From contig NZ_ATVN01000004.1 in assembly GCF_000420745.1 (NCBI RefSeq), positions 149,753 to 213,752 of the forward strand: a DNA stretch of 64,000 bases. The letters are read 5' to 3'. Below are positions 26,778 to 35,685 of this stretch, piece by piece (within the stretch, counting starts at the first letter, position 1; every line of letters starts with the position of its first letter). The stretch is from Pseudorhodobacter ferrugineus DSM 5888. GTDB taxonomy: Bacteria > Pseudomonadota > Alphaproteobacteria > Rhodobacterales > Rhodobacteraceae. Below the pieces are notes generated by a model. It had not been told where the DNA came from. It made no database searches and was given only the letters and a program-made list of their open reading frames with translations. A program made the position numbers and the translations under genes.

Positions 26778-27455
26778 ATGTTCAACCGTATTTGCGTCGT
26801 TGCTTCTTTCTCTGTGCTGCTGGCCTGCGGCGAAACCGTCACCCCCGATACGCGGGCGCGGGTTTTGCTGTTGGGGGATTCGATGATGGCTTCCAATTCC
26901 ATCCAAAACCAAACCGTCGCCGATGGGATAGAGTCGATTTTGCGCGAAGAGGTGATTGACCGTTCAGTCCCCGCCGCGCGCTATTTCTACATTTTACCGA
27001 TTTCAGGCGCGGCAGGCTTGCGGCTTGATGCGCAATACCGCCCCGGCCCTTGGAAATGGGTCGTGCTGAATGGCGGCGGCAATGATCTGCTGTTTGGCGG
27101 CGGTTGCGGCACGTCAACCACCCAACTTGACCGGCTTGTTTCCCACGATGGCAAACGCGGCGCGATCCCTGATTTTGTCGCTAAGCTACGCGCGTCGGGC
27201 GCGCGGGTGCTTTATGTCGGCTATCTGCGCAATCCTGGTTTTACCAGCCCAATCAAGGCCTGTGGCCCCGCTGGGAATGAAATGGACAAGCGGTTGGCGA
27301 CAATGGCGGCACTGGATAAGGGCGTGGATTTCATGGCCCTATCCGACCTCGTGCCGCACGGTGACACATCTTACCATCAGTTTGACCGCATCCACCCCTC
27401 ACCCAAGGGCAGCCGCGCAATTGCGGCGCGGATCGCCCAACATATTAAACGCTGA
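26778..27455 (+). CDS. SGNH/GDSL hydrolase lipoprotein
   Basis: A 225-residue esterase-like protein. The N-terminus is a lipoprotein signal with lipobox LLAC (Cys17), so it should be membrane-anchored on the periplasmic side. The SGNH blocks are visible: LLLGDSMM (nucleophile Ser), NGGGNDLL, and DRIHPSPKG carrying the catalytic Asp and His. The substrate is unknown; lipids, acetylated polysaccharide or peptidoglycan are possible. It is convergent with rplT. Confidence 0.87.
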   Translation: MFNRICVVASFSVLLACGETVTPDTRARVLLLGDSMMASNSIQNQTVADGIESILREEVIDRSVPAARYFYILPISGAAGLRLDAQYRPGPWKWVVLNGGGNDLLFGGGCGTSTTQLDRLVSHDGKRGAIPDFVAKLRASGARVLYVGYLRNPGFTSPIKACGPAGNEMDKRLATMAALDKGVDFMALSDLVPHGDTSYHQFDRIHPSPKGSRAIAARIAQHIKR

Positions 27456-27465
27456 AACGCAAAAA

Positions 27466-27484
27466 GCCCCGCAAACTGCGGGGC
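27466..27484. terminator. Hairpin between converging SGNH and rplT genes
   Basis: Perfect 8-bp stem (27466-27473 with 27477-27484) with a 3-nt loop, flanked by an A run on the left and TTT on the right, so it could work in both directions. Confidence 0.8.
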
Positions 27485-27505
27485 CTTTCACAAACCTCGA
27501 TCAAA

Positions 27506-27895
27506 TCAGGCTGCTGCTTTTGCAGCTTCCGACTTGTCAAATGCGGCTTTCGCGGATGCTGCGATGGCGTTGAACGCCTCCGGCTCATGCACGGCCAGAT
27601 CGGCCAGCACTTTGCGGTCCACTTCAATACCTGACAGCATCAAACCATTGATGAAACGGGAATAGGTGAAGGCAGCATCAAACAAACGCACAGCCGCGTT
27701 GATCCGCTGGATCCACAGCGCGCGGAAGTTGCGCTTGCGGGTCTTACGGTCGCGTGTGGCGTATTGGTTGGCTTTATCAACCGCCTGCGTAGCAGTGCGG
27801 AAGTTGGTGCTGCGCGCGGCATAATAGCCCTTGGCAGCTTTAATTACCTTGCGGTGACGGGCGTGGGTAACGACGCCAGATTTTACGCGGGACAT
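27506..27895 (-). CDS. rplT: 50S ribosomal protein L20
   Basis: Binds 23S rRNA early in large-subunit assembly. The 129-residue protein shows [25 protein letters not shown], the family hallmark, and [15 protein letters not shown]. The Ala-rich tail makes it a few residues longer than the usual 118. AAGGAG precedes the ATG. rpmI lies 12 bp upstream; infC, the usual third member of the operon, is not here. Confidence 0.97.
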   Translation of the reverse strand: MSRVKSGVVTHARHRKVIKAAKGYYAARSTNFRTATQAVDKANQYATRDRKTRKRNFRALWIQRINAAVRLFDAAFTYSRFINGLMLSGIEVDRKVLADLAVHEPEAFNAIAASAKAAFDKSEAAKAAA

Positions 27896-27907
27896 CTTTG
27901 GCTCTCC

Positions 27908-28108
27908 TTACCGGTTATAGGGCATGTATTTTTTGACGATTTTCGCATCCGCATCACACAGGATCATTGTCCCTGCTGTGTCGCGGATAAATTTCGTCGA
28001 ACGCTTAATCATGCCGTGGCGCTTGCCGGCGGGGCCAGCCTTTACCTTACCGGATGCGGTGAAGCTGAAGCGCTTCTTGGCCGCAGATTTGGTCTTCATC
28101 TTGGGCAT
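27908..28108 (-). CDS. rpmI: 50S ribosomal protein L35
   Basis: A 66-residue basic protein starting [14 protein letters not shown], with [19 protein letters not shown] in the centre: the complete L35 family pattern. GAGGAG lies before the ATG at 28108; the frame stays open further upstream without support. Co-transcribed with rplT. Confidence 0.96.
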   Translation of the reverse strand: MPKMKTKSAAKKRFSFTASGKVKAGPAGKRHGMIKRSTKFIRDTAGTMILCDADAKIVKKYMPYNR

Positions 28109-28258
28109 TTCCATCTCCTCGTTCGAGTGGTTTTCGCGCGACTCGGCATGCCACTTTGGCCGGTCGTGCGGTTCATAGAGCGCGTCGTGTAGGATGGGTA
28201 GGCCGCAAAGGCAAGCCAAAAACGGGGCCGCAGCCTGCTATCTGGCCGAAAATCCGCT

Positions 28259-28483
28259 TTAATGGATATAGCGGCCAATAACGCTGTAAAACGCATGCGG
28301 AATATCGGCAATCCGGTAGCCACCACCCTTGGTTTGCAGCGCCACAACCACCAAAACCCCAGCAATCAGCACCACAATCGATGCGGCACGCGGGGCGCGA
28401 CCATCAGAAAGGGCGGATAGAATCGATGGAATTGCAAGCACACCCAGAATTAGGCCGATAACCAGCAGCAGATCGGGGTCCAT
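28259..28483 (-). CDS. Small two-helix membrane protein
   Basis: A 74-residue protein with two hydrophobic helices (LLLVIGLILGVLAIPSIL and ASIVVLIAGVLVVVAL) separated by the loop SDGRAPR, and a C-terminal tail YRIADIPHAFYSVIGRYIH. GGAG lies before the ATG. Role unknown. It lies upstream of rpmI in the same direction. Confidence 0.75.
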   Translation of the reverse strand: MDPDLLLVIGLILGVLAIPSILSALSDGRAPRAASIVVLIAGVLVVVALQTKGGGYRIADIPHAFYSVIGRYIH

Positions 28484-28506
28484 TCAACACTCCAAATACC
28501 TAAAGC

Positions 28507-28539
28507 GTTTCGGCTTTAACAGCGTGTCAAAGCCGAAAC
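28507..28539 (-). terminator. Hairpin after pyk
   Basis: An 11-bp stem (28507-28517 with 28529-28539) is embedded in a larger imperfect palindrome that includes AATACCT at about 28495 and AGGTATT at about 28556. It lies 20 bp past the pyk stop on the minus strand. The T tract is weak. Confidence 0.65.
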
Positions 28540-28560
28540 ACGTTAAAACACTATAGGTAT

Positions 28561-30009
28561 TTATTCAGCTTCAGAGCTGTAAATCAACCGCTCATCACAA
28601 GGGGCCACGCGCAAGATGTTGGTCGTGCCTGGCACGTTGAATGGCACGCCGGCTGTCACAACAATCTGCTCGGCTTCCTTGGCGAATCCGTCAGCGCGCG
28701 CCGCACGAACAGCGGCCAGTACAGCGCCCTTAAACCGGCCCTGCGGTTCGGTGATTACGCAATGAGCACCCCAAGTCATTGTCAGGCGGCGGGCCGTGCG
28801 CACCAATGGCGTCAGCGCAATGATCGGTGTGCGCGGACGCTCACGCGCCACAAGGCTGGCCGTTGTCCCCGATTGGGTAAAGCAGCAAATCGCCTTGATA
28901 TCCGTGGTTTCCGCAATTTCACGCGCCGCAGATACAATCGCATCGGCCACGGTGTTTTTCGCGCCACGGCGGCTTGCTTCAATCACCTCACGGTAAATCT
29001 TGTCGCTTTCCACCGAAATCGCCACGTTGTTCATCGTGGTCACAGCCTCAACAGGATAATTACCTGCCGCCGATTCCGCCGACAGCATCACAGCATCCGC
29101 ACCTTCATAAATCGCCGTTGCCACGTCCGACACTTCGGCCCGTGTCGGCACCGGCGATTCGATCATCGATTCCAGCATCTGGGTTGCCACGATCACCGGC
29201 TTGGCCGCAGCCCGCGCCGCACGGATCAGGCGTTTCTGGATCGGTGGCACGGCATGCACCGGCAGTTCCACGCCCAAATCACCGCGCGCAACCATGATCC
29301 CATCCGACACGGCCAAAATCGAATCAAACGATTTTACCGCCGCAGGCTTTTCAATCTTGGACAAAATCGCCGCGCGCCCACGCGTCAATTCCCGCGCTTC
29401 CAGCACATCTTCGGCCCGCTGCACGAATGACAACGCCAGCCAATCCGCGCCCATCTCGCAGGCAAATTCCAAATCGGCACGGTCCTTGACCGACAGCGCG
29501 GCCAGCGGCAACAGCACATCGGGTACATTAACGCCCTTGCGGTTGGAAATCACACCACCCACCATCACGGTGCAATCGGCAAAATCATTGCCGCACGCCT
29601 CTACCTTCAGCCGGATTTTCCCGTCATTGACCAGCAGGGATGACCCCACCTCCAGTGCGGCAAAAATCTCGGGGTGAGGCAGGTTTACGCGGGTCGCATC
29701 ACCGGGGGTCGCATCCAGATCCATCCGGAACTTTGCCCCTTCAACCAACTCTTCGCCACCATCGCGGGCAAACACGCCCACGCGCAGTTTTGGCCCTTGC
29801 AGGTCGGCCAGCACACAAATCGGACGGCCTGTATCGGCCTCGATTTTGCGAATAATGTCATAGCGGGCGCGCTGTTCGTCATGCGTCCCGTGGCTCATGT
29901 TCAGGCGGAACACATCGGCCCCTGCCTCAAACAACGCGCGAATGGTTTCATAGGTCGACGAGGCTGGGCCCAGCGTGGCCACGATCTTTACATTGCGAAG
30001 GCGTCTCAT
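28561..30009 (-). CDS. pyk: Pyruvate kinase
   Basis: Transfers phosphate from phosphoenolpyruvate to ADP. The 482-residue protein has KIVATLGPAS at the start, RLNMSHGTHDEQ, the active-site segment AAILSKIEKPAAVKSFD with the catalytic Lys, and VIVATQMLESMI. The C-terminal domain is of normal length. The neighbouring divergent gene is an N-formylglutamate amidohydrolase family gene. Confidence 0.96.
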   Translation of the reverse strand: MRRLRNVKIVATLGPASSTYETIRALFEAGADVFRLNMSHGTHDEQRARYDIIRKIEADTGRPICVLADLQGPKLRVGVFARDGGEELVEGAKFRMDLDATPGDATRVNLPHPEIFAALEVGSSLLVNDGKIRLKVEACGNDFADCTVMVGGVISNRKGVNVPDVLLPLAALSVKDRADLEFACEMGADWLALSFVQRAEDVLEARELTRGRAAILSKIEKPAAVKSFDSILAVSDGIMVARGDLGVELPVHAVPPIQKRLIRAARAAAKPVIVATQMLESMIESPVPTRAEVSDVATAIYEGADAVMLSAESAAGNYPVEAVTTMNNVAISVESDKIYREVIEASRRGAKNTVADAIVSAAREIAETTDIKAICCFTQSGTTASLVARERPRTPIIALTPLVRTARRLTMTWGAHCVITEPQGRFKGAVLAAVRAARADGFAKEAEQIVVTAGVPFNVPGTTNILRVAPCDERLIYSSEAE

Positions 30010-30190
30010 ATCTGCCGCTGTCCTCTATCCTATGAATTGGTAGCGCCCTTATGGCGGAATTTCCGGCACGGGGCAACGCGTTTATGATAGCGCAATCATG
30101 GCCGAATTGCTGGGCAAAATCGAAAGGTTTCTTTGTGGCATGCTTTGCCGTAAACAAATCCCATCCTTATTGGTACATGGTAAAGGAATT

Positions 30191-30931
30191 ATGACCAAGC
30201 CTTATGAAATCATCGGTGCCAACCGCCCTTCGCGGTTCTTGATCACATGCGACCACGCCACAAACCGCGTGCCCGATGACATAAACGACGGCACCCTTGG
30301 CCTGCCCGATGCCGATATGGCCCGCCACATCGCCTATGATCCGGGGGCCGCAGGGGTAACGCGCGCGCTGGCCGATGTGCTGGATGCACCCGCCATCCTG
30401 TCCAATTTCAGCCGCTTGGTGATTGACCCCAATCGCGGCGATGATGACCCGACCTTGGTGATGAAACTCTATGATGGCACCCTGATCCCCGCCAACCGCC
30501 ACATCACAGAAACCGAAATCGCCCAGCGCCGTGCCGCGCTGTATGACCCCTATCATACCGCCTACGCCAAACTCGCCGCGCGCCGCCCCGATACGGTCAT
30601 CATCGCGATCCATTCCTTTACCCCTTGCCTGCAAGGCAGAACGCCGCGCCCGTGGCACATCGGCATCCTGCACGCCCCCGCCGACGGGCGCCTCAGCCGC
30701 ACGCTGCTGGCCCGCCTGCACGCCGAACCAGATCTGTGCGTTGGTGATAATGAACCCTACCTTGGCCACCTGCCCGGCGATGCGATTGATCGTCACGCCT
30801 TGCAAACGGGGCGCCTGAACACCTTGATCGAACTGCGCAATGACCTGATAGTGAATGCAGCCGCTCAAACCTCTTGGGCCCAACGTCTTGCCCCCCTGCT
30901 GGTCGCAGCATTGGTCGATATTAAAGGATAG
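30191..30931 (+). CDS. N-formylglutamate amidohydrolase family protein
   Basis: The founding enzymes release formate from N-formyl-L-glutamate at the end of histidine catabolism. The 246-residue protein has SRFLITCDHATNRVP, AYDPGAAGVTRALADVL, SRLVIDPNRG and a conserved AIHSFTP segment. No hut genes are present, so a link to histidine use is not shown; many relatives stand alone like this one. AAAGGA precedes the ATG at 30191. The DUF1244 gene begins 3 bp after the stop. Confidence 0.85.
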   Translation: MTKPYEIIGANRPSRFLITCDHATNRVPDDINDGTLGLPDADMARHIAYDPGAAGVTRALADVLDAPAILSNFSRLVIDPNRGDDDPTLVMKLYDGTLIPANRHITETEIAQRRAALYDPYHTAYAKLAARRPDTVIIAIHSFTPCLQGRTPRPWHIGILHAPADGRLSRTLLARLHAEPDLCVGDNEPYLGHLPGDAIDRHALQTGRLNTLIELRNDLIVNAAAQTSWAQRLAPLLVAALVDIKG

Positions 30932-30934
30932 CAA

Positions 30935-31240
30935 ATGGACAACGCCACCCAAACCGAACTTGAAGCCGCTGCTTTTCGCCGTTTGATGGACCACCTGCTG
31001 GACAAACGCCCCGAGGTGCAGAACATCGACATGATGAACCTTGCAGGCTTTTGCCGGAACTGTCTGTCGCGTTGGTATCAAGAGGCAGCGGTTGAGCGTG
31101 GCATCGAAATGGACAAAGACACCGCGCGCGAAATCGTCTACCGCATGCCGTACGAGGATTGGCGCGCCGCCAACCAAACCCCCGCCGATGCCGAAAAGCA
31201 GGTCGCTTTTGCCAAGGCGTTCAAGGATAACGTCGGCTAA
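30935..31240 (+). CDS. DUF1244 family protein
   Basis: A 101-residue cytoplasmic protein with the family hallmark LAGFCRNCLSRWYQEAA, containing two cysteines, and YRMPYEDWRAANQTPA. It is helical and conserved across alpha- and gammaproteobacteria; its function is not established. It is almost contiguous with the preceding gene. Confidence 0.88.
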   Translation: MDNATQTELEAAAFRRLMDHLLDKRPEVQNIDMMNLAGFCRNCLSRWYQEAAVERGIEMDKDTAREIVYRMPYEDWRAANQTPADAEKQVAFAKAFKDNVG

Positions 31241-31306
31241 GCCGCCAAACAGATCCTGCGAAAATCCTAACCGAAGCCGGCCTATTGTTTCCCAAACCGG
31301 CGCAAA

Positions 31307-31321
31307 TTAACGCCTTATTAA
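31307..31321. promoter_or_regulatory. CtrA-type box TTAA-N7-TTAA
   Basis: TTAA at 31307-31310 and again at 31318-31321 with exactly 7 bp between them, the full CtrA recognition pattern known from alphaproteobacteria. It lies 126 bp before the RTX1 start. The surrounding GCAAATTAAC-N4-TATTAATCT is shared with the next box at 32595. A TTGACT hexamer begins just after it. Confidence 0.65.
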
Positions 31322-31446
31322 TCTATTCCTTGACTCTCCCCCTCTGGGTTTCCCACCCTAGTCGCGGGTGTGTGACATGGCCCCGCGCTGAAACCTTTGC
31401 TGCCGCAAGCTGTTTCTCTCGGGCAATCAGGATTGGGAGATTGAGG

Positions 31447-32460
31447 ATGGAAATTGTATTATTGTTGGCTTTGCCGTTTTTGGCGTTTCTTGGCCTGTCT
31501 AACGACGACAATGACGATAGTGGCACAACAGATGGCGGCGAAACCGGTGGTGGTGGTGGCGAAGAGCAGGAAGAGGGCCAAACCTATTTCGGCACCACAG
31601 GCGATGACAGCATTGCGGGCACCGATGCGGATGATCTGTTTGATGTCGGTTCCGGCGACGATACCATTTTCGGCGGCCTTGGCGATGACACCATCATTGG
31701 CGGCTTGGGTGATGACGAACTTGAAGGCTTTGACGGGGATGATTCCATTGATGGCGGCGACGGCGATGATCTGCTTTGGGGCCGCGACGGCAACGACATT
31801 CTGAATGGCGGCAATGGCGCAGATAGGGGCGTCGGCGGCCTTGGAGATGACATAATCTATGGTGGCCGTGACGATGACACCCTTGCAGGCAGCCAAGGCA
31901 GCGACGAGATTTACGGTGGCGATGGTGACGACATCGTCTTTGTCGGCATAGATGAAGGTTCGGACGAGATTTATCTGGGCGATGGCAACGATGAACTTGA
32001 CGCCCTAACCGCAACGTCCGCGCAGCTCGCCTATGGAAACGCTGGCAATGACACGATGATGGGCGGCGACGGCTTTGATACCTTGTTCGGCGAGGATGGG
32101 GACGATGCCCTTTACGGCGGTGCAGGCGGTGGCGCGCTTGATGGTGGCATCGGTGATGACACCCTGACCAGCATCGGCGACGCTGATCTGATCGGCGGTG
32201 ACGGCAGCGATGCCTTTACCATCGCAACCGATACGACCGGCGTGCTTCAGGTTCTCGACTTTATCGTTGATGTCGACCGGATCGAGGTTCAAGTCGATGA
32301 TCCGACCACCCCACCCGTTGTCACAACAGCCCTTGCTGCAAACGGTCTGGATAGCGAAGTATTGCTCGACGGGGATTTGCATATGGTCCTGCAGGGAATC
32401 ACCCCCGATCAGCTGACCGCCGCTTCGGTTGTGTTGGTTAACGCACCAATCGCGGCTTGA
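31447..32460 (+). CDS. RTX-repeat calcium-binding protein 1
   Basis: A 337-residue acidic protein. Residues 1-17 (MEIVLLLALPFLAFLGL) form a hydrophobic segment without the basic residues of a normal signal peptide; an Asp/Gly/Glu-rich linker follows, then at least ten GGxGxDxxx nonapeptides (residues 50-260) that should bind calcium as a beta roll. The C-terminal domain ends in LHMVLQGITPDQLTAASVVL, a pattern also found in the next two genes. RTX proteins usually leave the cell through type I secretion, but no transporter genes are present here. The start at 31447 follows GGGAG. First of three tandem paralogues. Confidence 0.85.
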   Translation: MEIVLLLALPFLAFLGLSNDDNDDSGTTDGGETGGGGGEEQEEGQTYFGTTGDDSIAGTDADDLFDVGSGDDTIFGGLGDDTIIGGLGDDELEGFDGDDSIDGGDGDDLLWGRDGNDILNGGNGADRGVGGLGDDIIYGGRDDDTLAGSQGSDEIYGGDGDDIVFVGIDEGSDEIYLGDGNDELDALTATSAQLAYGNAGNDTMMGGDGFDTLFGEDGDDALYGGAGGGALDGGIGDDTLTSIGDADLIGGDGSDAFTIATDTTGVLQVLDFIVDVDRIEVQVDDPTTPPVVTTALAANGLDSEVLLDGDLHMVLQGITPDQLTAASVVLVNAPIAA

Positions 32461-32594
32461 ATTAATGCTGCATCAAGCACAATAACAGCGGCGCGCACCC
32501 ATTGTTTCCGGTAAATCTGTACAATGGGGGCCGCCAAGATAAATCAGATTGACGACACCGCAAATGCGGCGTTTTAGTATCTAGCTGCTGCAAA

Positions 32595-32609
32595 TTAACA
32601 CAATATTAA
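32595..32609. promoter_or_regulatory. CtrA-type box TTAA-N7-TTAA
   Basis: TTAA at 32595-32598 and 32606-32609, spaced by 7 bp, lies 130 bp before the RTX2 start. The flanks match the box at 31307 over the 23-bp frame GCAAATTAAC-N4-TATTAATCT, so the promoter was probably duplicated along with the gene. Upstream, 32498-32528 can form a separate 8-bp hairpin. Confidence 0.65.
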
Positions 32610-32738
32610 TCTTTGGACTCGGCACGCCCCAAGCAAAGCAAAGGGGCGCGCCATAACGCGGAAGATGTGGTCACGTTCACGGTTTGCCTTTGACCTGGGG
32701 GGGTCATGTCAAACCTCTGTCTTGTTAGGGGTTATCCT

Positions 32739-34271
32739 ATGGAATTTTTACTTTTGCTTCTTGTCCCTCTCGCTCTTGGTGCTTTGTTCTCGGGGGGCGG
32801 CAGTGACGATACCGACACCCCACCAGAAGAGCCAAATCCAGAAAACGCCGTTGAGGGCACAACCGGCCCCGATACGCTGCTTGGTACAAGCGCCGCCAAT
32901 ACGATGATCGGCAATGACGGCGACGACACCCTCAGCGGTGCAGGCGGCGCTGACGACATGTTTGGCGGCAACGGCGATGATGTGCTGAACGGCGATGCAG
33001 GCGATGATACCTTGCAAGGCGCCGAAGGCGACGATGTCCTTAACGGCGGCGAAGGCAACGACTCGTTGCTGGGCGGCGGCGGGAACGACTCGCTTGCAGG
33101 GGGTATCGGCAACGACACCCTTATCGGCGATGGCGGCGCAGATACGCTGAACGGCGGGCTGGGCGATGACCTCCTTCACGGCGGCAACGGCAGCGACTCG
33201 CTGAACGGCGGCGCGGGCAATGACGCGGTCTATGGCGGCAACAATGCCGACACCTTGATCGGCGGCACCGGCGCAGATTCGCTTTACGGCGGCAATGGCA
33301 ATGACATCCTGACCGCCCGCCCCCAGAACGCGGCAGATGACCGCGACCCGCAAGGCGATCTGCTGGACGGTGGCGCAGGCGATGACACCCTGCGCGGCGA
33401 ATCCGCCTTTGTTCTGGGTGGGGCCGATACCTTGACAGGTGGCGCGGGGGCAGATGAATTCCGCATCAACGCGCTTGGCGGTGCCGTGGGTCAGGCTGTG
33501 GTCGACCCGGCTGTTATCACCGACTTTTCCCGCGACGATACGCTTGAAATCCGCGTTGACCGCTTGTCGGCCAATCCCGACCTTGCCCTGACCCCAACCG
33601 CAGATGGCACTGGAACGCTGGTCCAGATTGGTGGCGTGACCCATGTTATCTTGCAAGGCGTCACAAACGCGACCGTGAGCCAGATCAGCCTGCTGTCTGA
33701 CACCCCGTTGGGCGAACGCATCCTTGGCACGTCTGGCAATGACCAGCTGTTTTCGACAGGCCGCGCAGATTATCTGGCTGGCTATGGTGGTGATGACCAG
33801 CTGTTTGCCAATGTTCTGTCAACAGCTGGCGTCACGATGGAAGGCGGCGCGGGCAATGACACGCTCGACGGTGGCCTTTACGGCGACCTGATGTATGGCG
33901 GCGCGGGCAATGACGAACTTACAGGGTCCGGCGTTGATGATGAACTCGCAGCTGATACCATGTTCGGCGGCTTTGGTGATGATACCCTGATCGGTGCCGA
34001 TCGCGACATCATGACCGGCGGCGCGGGCAACGACACGTTTGACCTTGATGCCTTTTACGGTGCCGTCACCATCACCGACTTTACCCCAGGCAGTGACGTG
34101 ATTTCGGTCAGCGACTTTGGCGCAGGTGGCGCCGATGCCGCGCAAACCCTGTCCTTGCGTGCGGTAACGGGGGGGTCGGAACTGCTTTATGGCACCAGTG
34201 TCGTGGCCCTGCTCCAAGGTGTTCAACCCGCCAGCATCGACCTTGCCCGCGATGTGCGACTAGAACTTTAA
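32739..34271 (+). CDS. RTX-repeat calcium-binding protein 2
   Basis: At 510 residues, the largest of the triplet. It starts [20 protein letters not shown] followed by an acidic, proline-rich linker. Two RTX blocks (about residues 50-235 and 335-445) each lead into a beta-rich domain closing with a VILQGV or ALLQGV motif, so the protein looks like a tandem duplication of the single module of its neighbours. AGGGG precedes the ATG. Expected to be exported and calcium-stabilised; the target surface or partner is unknown. Confidence 0.85.
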   Translation: MEFLLLLLVPLALGALFSGGGSDDTDTPPEEPNPENAVEGTTGPDTLLGTSAANTMIGNDGDDTLSGAGGADDMFGGNGDDVLNGDAGDDTLQGAEGDDVLNGGEGNDSLLGGGGNDSLAGGIGNDTLIGDGGADTLNGGLGDDLLHGGNGSDSLNGGAGNDAVYGGNNADTLIGGTGADSLYGGNGNDILTARPQNAADDRDPQGDLLDGGAGDDTLRGESAFVLGGADTLTGGAGADEFRINALGGAVGQAVVDPAVITDFSRDDTLEIRVDRLSANPDLALTPTADGTGTLVQIGGVTHVILQGVTNATVSQISLLSDTPLGERILGTSGNDQLFSTGRADYLAGYGGDDQLFANVLSTAGVTMEGGAGNDTLDGGLYGDLMYGGAGNDELTGSGVDDELAADTMFGGFGDDTLIGADRDIMTGGAGNDTFDLDAFYGAVTITDFTPGSDVISVSDFGAGGADAAQTLSLRAVTGGSELLYGTSVVALLQGVQPASIDLARDVRLEL

Positions 34272-34521
34272 ACCAACGCCGCGCCCTTGGCCCCTGCGGT
34301 AAACCGCTGGCCAAGGGCGCGAATCACGCGCCAGACCCCTGGGCGCTCATGTTTCAAATTTAGCGAAAATCAAACACATCCCGCGCCATTGTTTCGGCAT
34401 TGTCGCGCCACAGCCCTCGGGTTGAAAAATACATTGACCCTTCGCGTTTTTGGGGCGTTATAGTTGAAATTGTAACCCACTTTCAGGGGCTTATCATTCT
34501 TGAACGCGCAAAGGTGTCCCC

Positions 34522-35505
34522 ATGGAATTTCTACTTTTACTTCTTGTCCCTGTTGCCCTTGGCGCGCTCTTTTCTGGCGATGGTGATGATAGCACAGATA
34601 CCCCTCCAAATCCCGAAACCGATGACAACGACGTCGTGCGCGGTGTCGCCGCAGATGATACGCTGGACGGCGGCGATGGCAGTGACCTTTTATTCGGCTA
34701 TCGCGGCGATGATACCCTTAGCGGCGGCGCGGGTGACGACCTGTTGGATGGCGGTCTGGGCGATGACCAGATTTTTGGCGGTGCGGGCGAAGATGTGCTT
34801 GTCGGCGCTGCCGGTGATGACAGCCTGCAAGGTGGCCGCGGCGATGACGCTTTGGCGGGCGGCGCGGGCGATGACACGCTCGACGGCGGCGATGGTGACG
34901 ACGTCTTGAATGGGTCCACCGGATCCGATGTTATGTATGGCGGTGCAGGCGATGACGTTATCGATGGTGTTTCGCCTACTGCAAGCCGCAGCTTGGAAGA
35001 CGCTTTTGACGATGTCCGCGATGAATTCAGCGCTTCCATGCGCAGCACGTTTGGCACTGATGTGACCGATGCTGATATTGGCCGTTTCCTGAATGACTTT
35101 GCGTCCGAAGAGGGCACCCACGGCGCAGACGCGTTGTTTGGCGGGGCAGGTAATGATCAGCTGATCGGAAATGACGGCGACACCCTGACAGGCGGCGCGG
35201 GCAACGACAGTTTCGGCGTCAATTGGGTGACGGGCAATGATCCGGTCGCAATCACCGATTACGACACCACCATCCAATCCGGCGTCACCACACCCGAAGC
35301 GCTGCGGATTTTTGTGGATGATCCCACCATCGTAAATCCGGTTCTGGGTCTGCGCGACGCCGCCGATGGCTCTGGGGTAGAGGTTCTGGTCGGGCTGAAC
35401 GTGGTCGCAAACCTGCAAAACGTGGATGTCGCCGATATCAATCTCGGCTCCATCACGATGGGCGTTACAGGTACGACCGTCATAACACAGGCAATCCGGC
35501 TCTAA
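34522..35505 (+). CDS. RTX-repeat calcium-binding protein 3
   Basis: A 327-residue paralogue beginning [20 protein letters not shown], with 18 of the first 20 residues the same as in RTX2. Nonapeptides run from about residue 45 to 150 and are interrupted by a non-repeat helix-like insert (LEDAFDDVRDEFSASMRS, about 160-195) before a last repeat pair. The C-terminal domain carries VVANLQNVDVADINL. Unlike its neighbours it has no TTAA-N7-TTAA box upstream; a TTGACC hexamer lies at about 34435. Confidence 0.85.
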   Translation: MEFLLLLLVPVALGALFSGDGDDSTDTPPNPETDDNDVVRGVAADDTLDGGDGSDLLFGYRGDDTLSGGAGDDLLDGGLGDDQIFGGAGEDVLVGAAGDDSLQGGRGDDALAGGAGDDTLDGGDGDDVLNGSTGSDVMYGGAGDDVIDGVSPTASRSLEDAFDDVRDEFSASMRSTFGTDVTDADIGRFLNDFASEEGTHGADALFGGAGNDQLIGNDGDTLTGGAGNDSFGVNWVTGNDPVAITDYDTTIQSGVTTPEALRIFVDDPTIVNPVLGLRDAADGSGVEVLVGLNVVANLQNVDVADINLGSITMGVTGTTVITQAIRL

Positions 35506-35596
35506 GGGCGCATTGCGCCAAATCAGGCGGTCCTGATTTTTGGCCCAAGACGGTGTTAGGCCGGAACGGGTCGCTGCAAACACACTGAGGCACAGG

Positions 35597-35612
35597 TTAA
35601 TTTTAGGTTAAC
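35597..35612. promoter_or_regulatory. CtrA-type box TTAA-N7-TTAAC (orphan)
   Basis: TTAA 35597-35600, 7 bp, TTAAC 35608-35612: the best match to the extended CtrA consensus in the RTX region. It lies between converging genes, 90 bp past the RTX3 stop and just before the hairpin 35619-35649, so it has no obvious coding target. Confidence 0.5.
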
Positions 35613-35618
35613 GAAAAA

Positions 35619-35649
35619 AGGGAAGTCGTTTTTTATCAACGACTTCCCT
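35619..35649 (-). terminator. Terminator of the D-amino-acid transaminase gene
   Basis: A 12-bp stem (35619-35630 with 35638-35649), 7-nt loop, followed on the minus strand by a T run. It lies just after the stop of the leftward gene. Confidence 0.85.
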
Positions 35650-35685
35650 AAATGTCCGCGCGCGGTCATTGTGCGTACAGGCTCT

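Noticed and set aside
28108..28219. Longer L35 reading from 28219
   Set aside because: L35 is 66 residues in all relatives, and GAGGAG directly precedes the ATG at 28108.
31600..35220. Short tandem DNA repeats resembling a CRISPR array
   Set aside because: The period is 27 bp with no constant repeat and spacer; it encodes RTX nonapeptides. No CRISPR array was seen in the window.
31459..35583. Long minus-strand frames rich in Ala, Val and Ile across the RTX genes
   Set aside because: They are the reverse reading of GGxGxDxxx repeat codons and disappear where the repeats stop.
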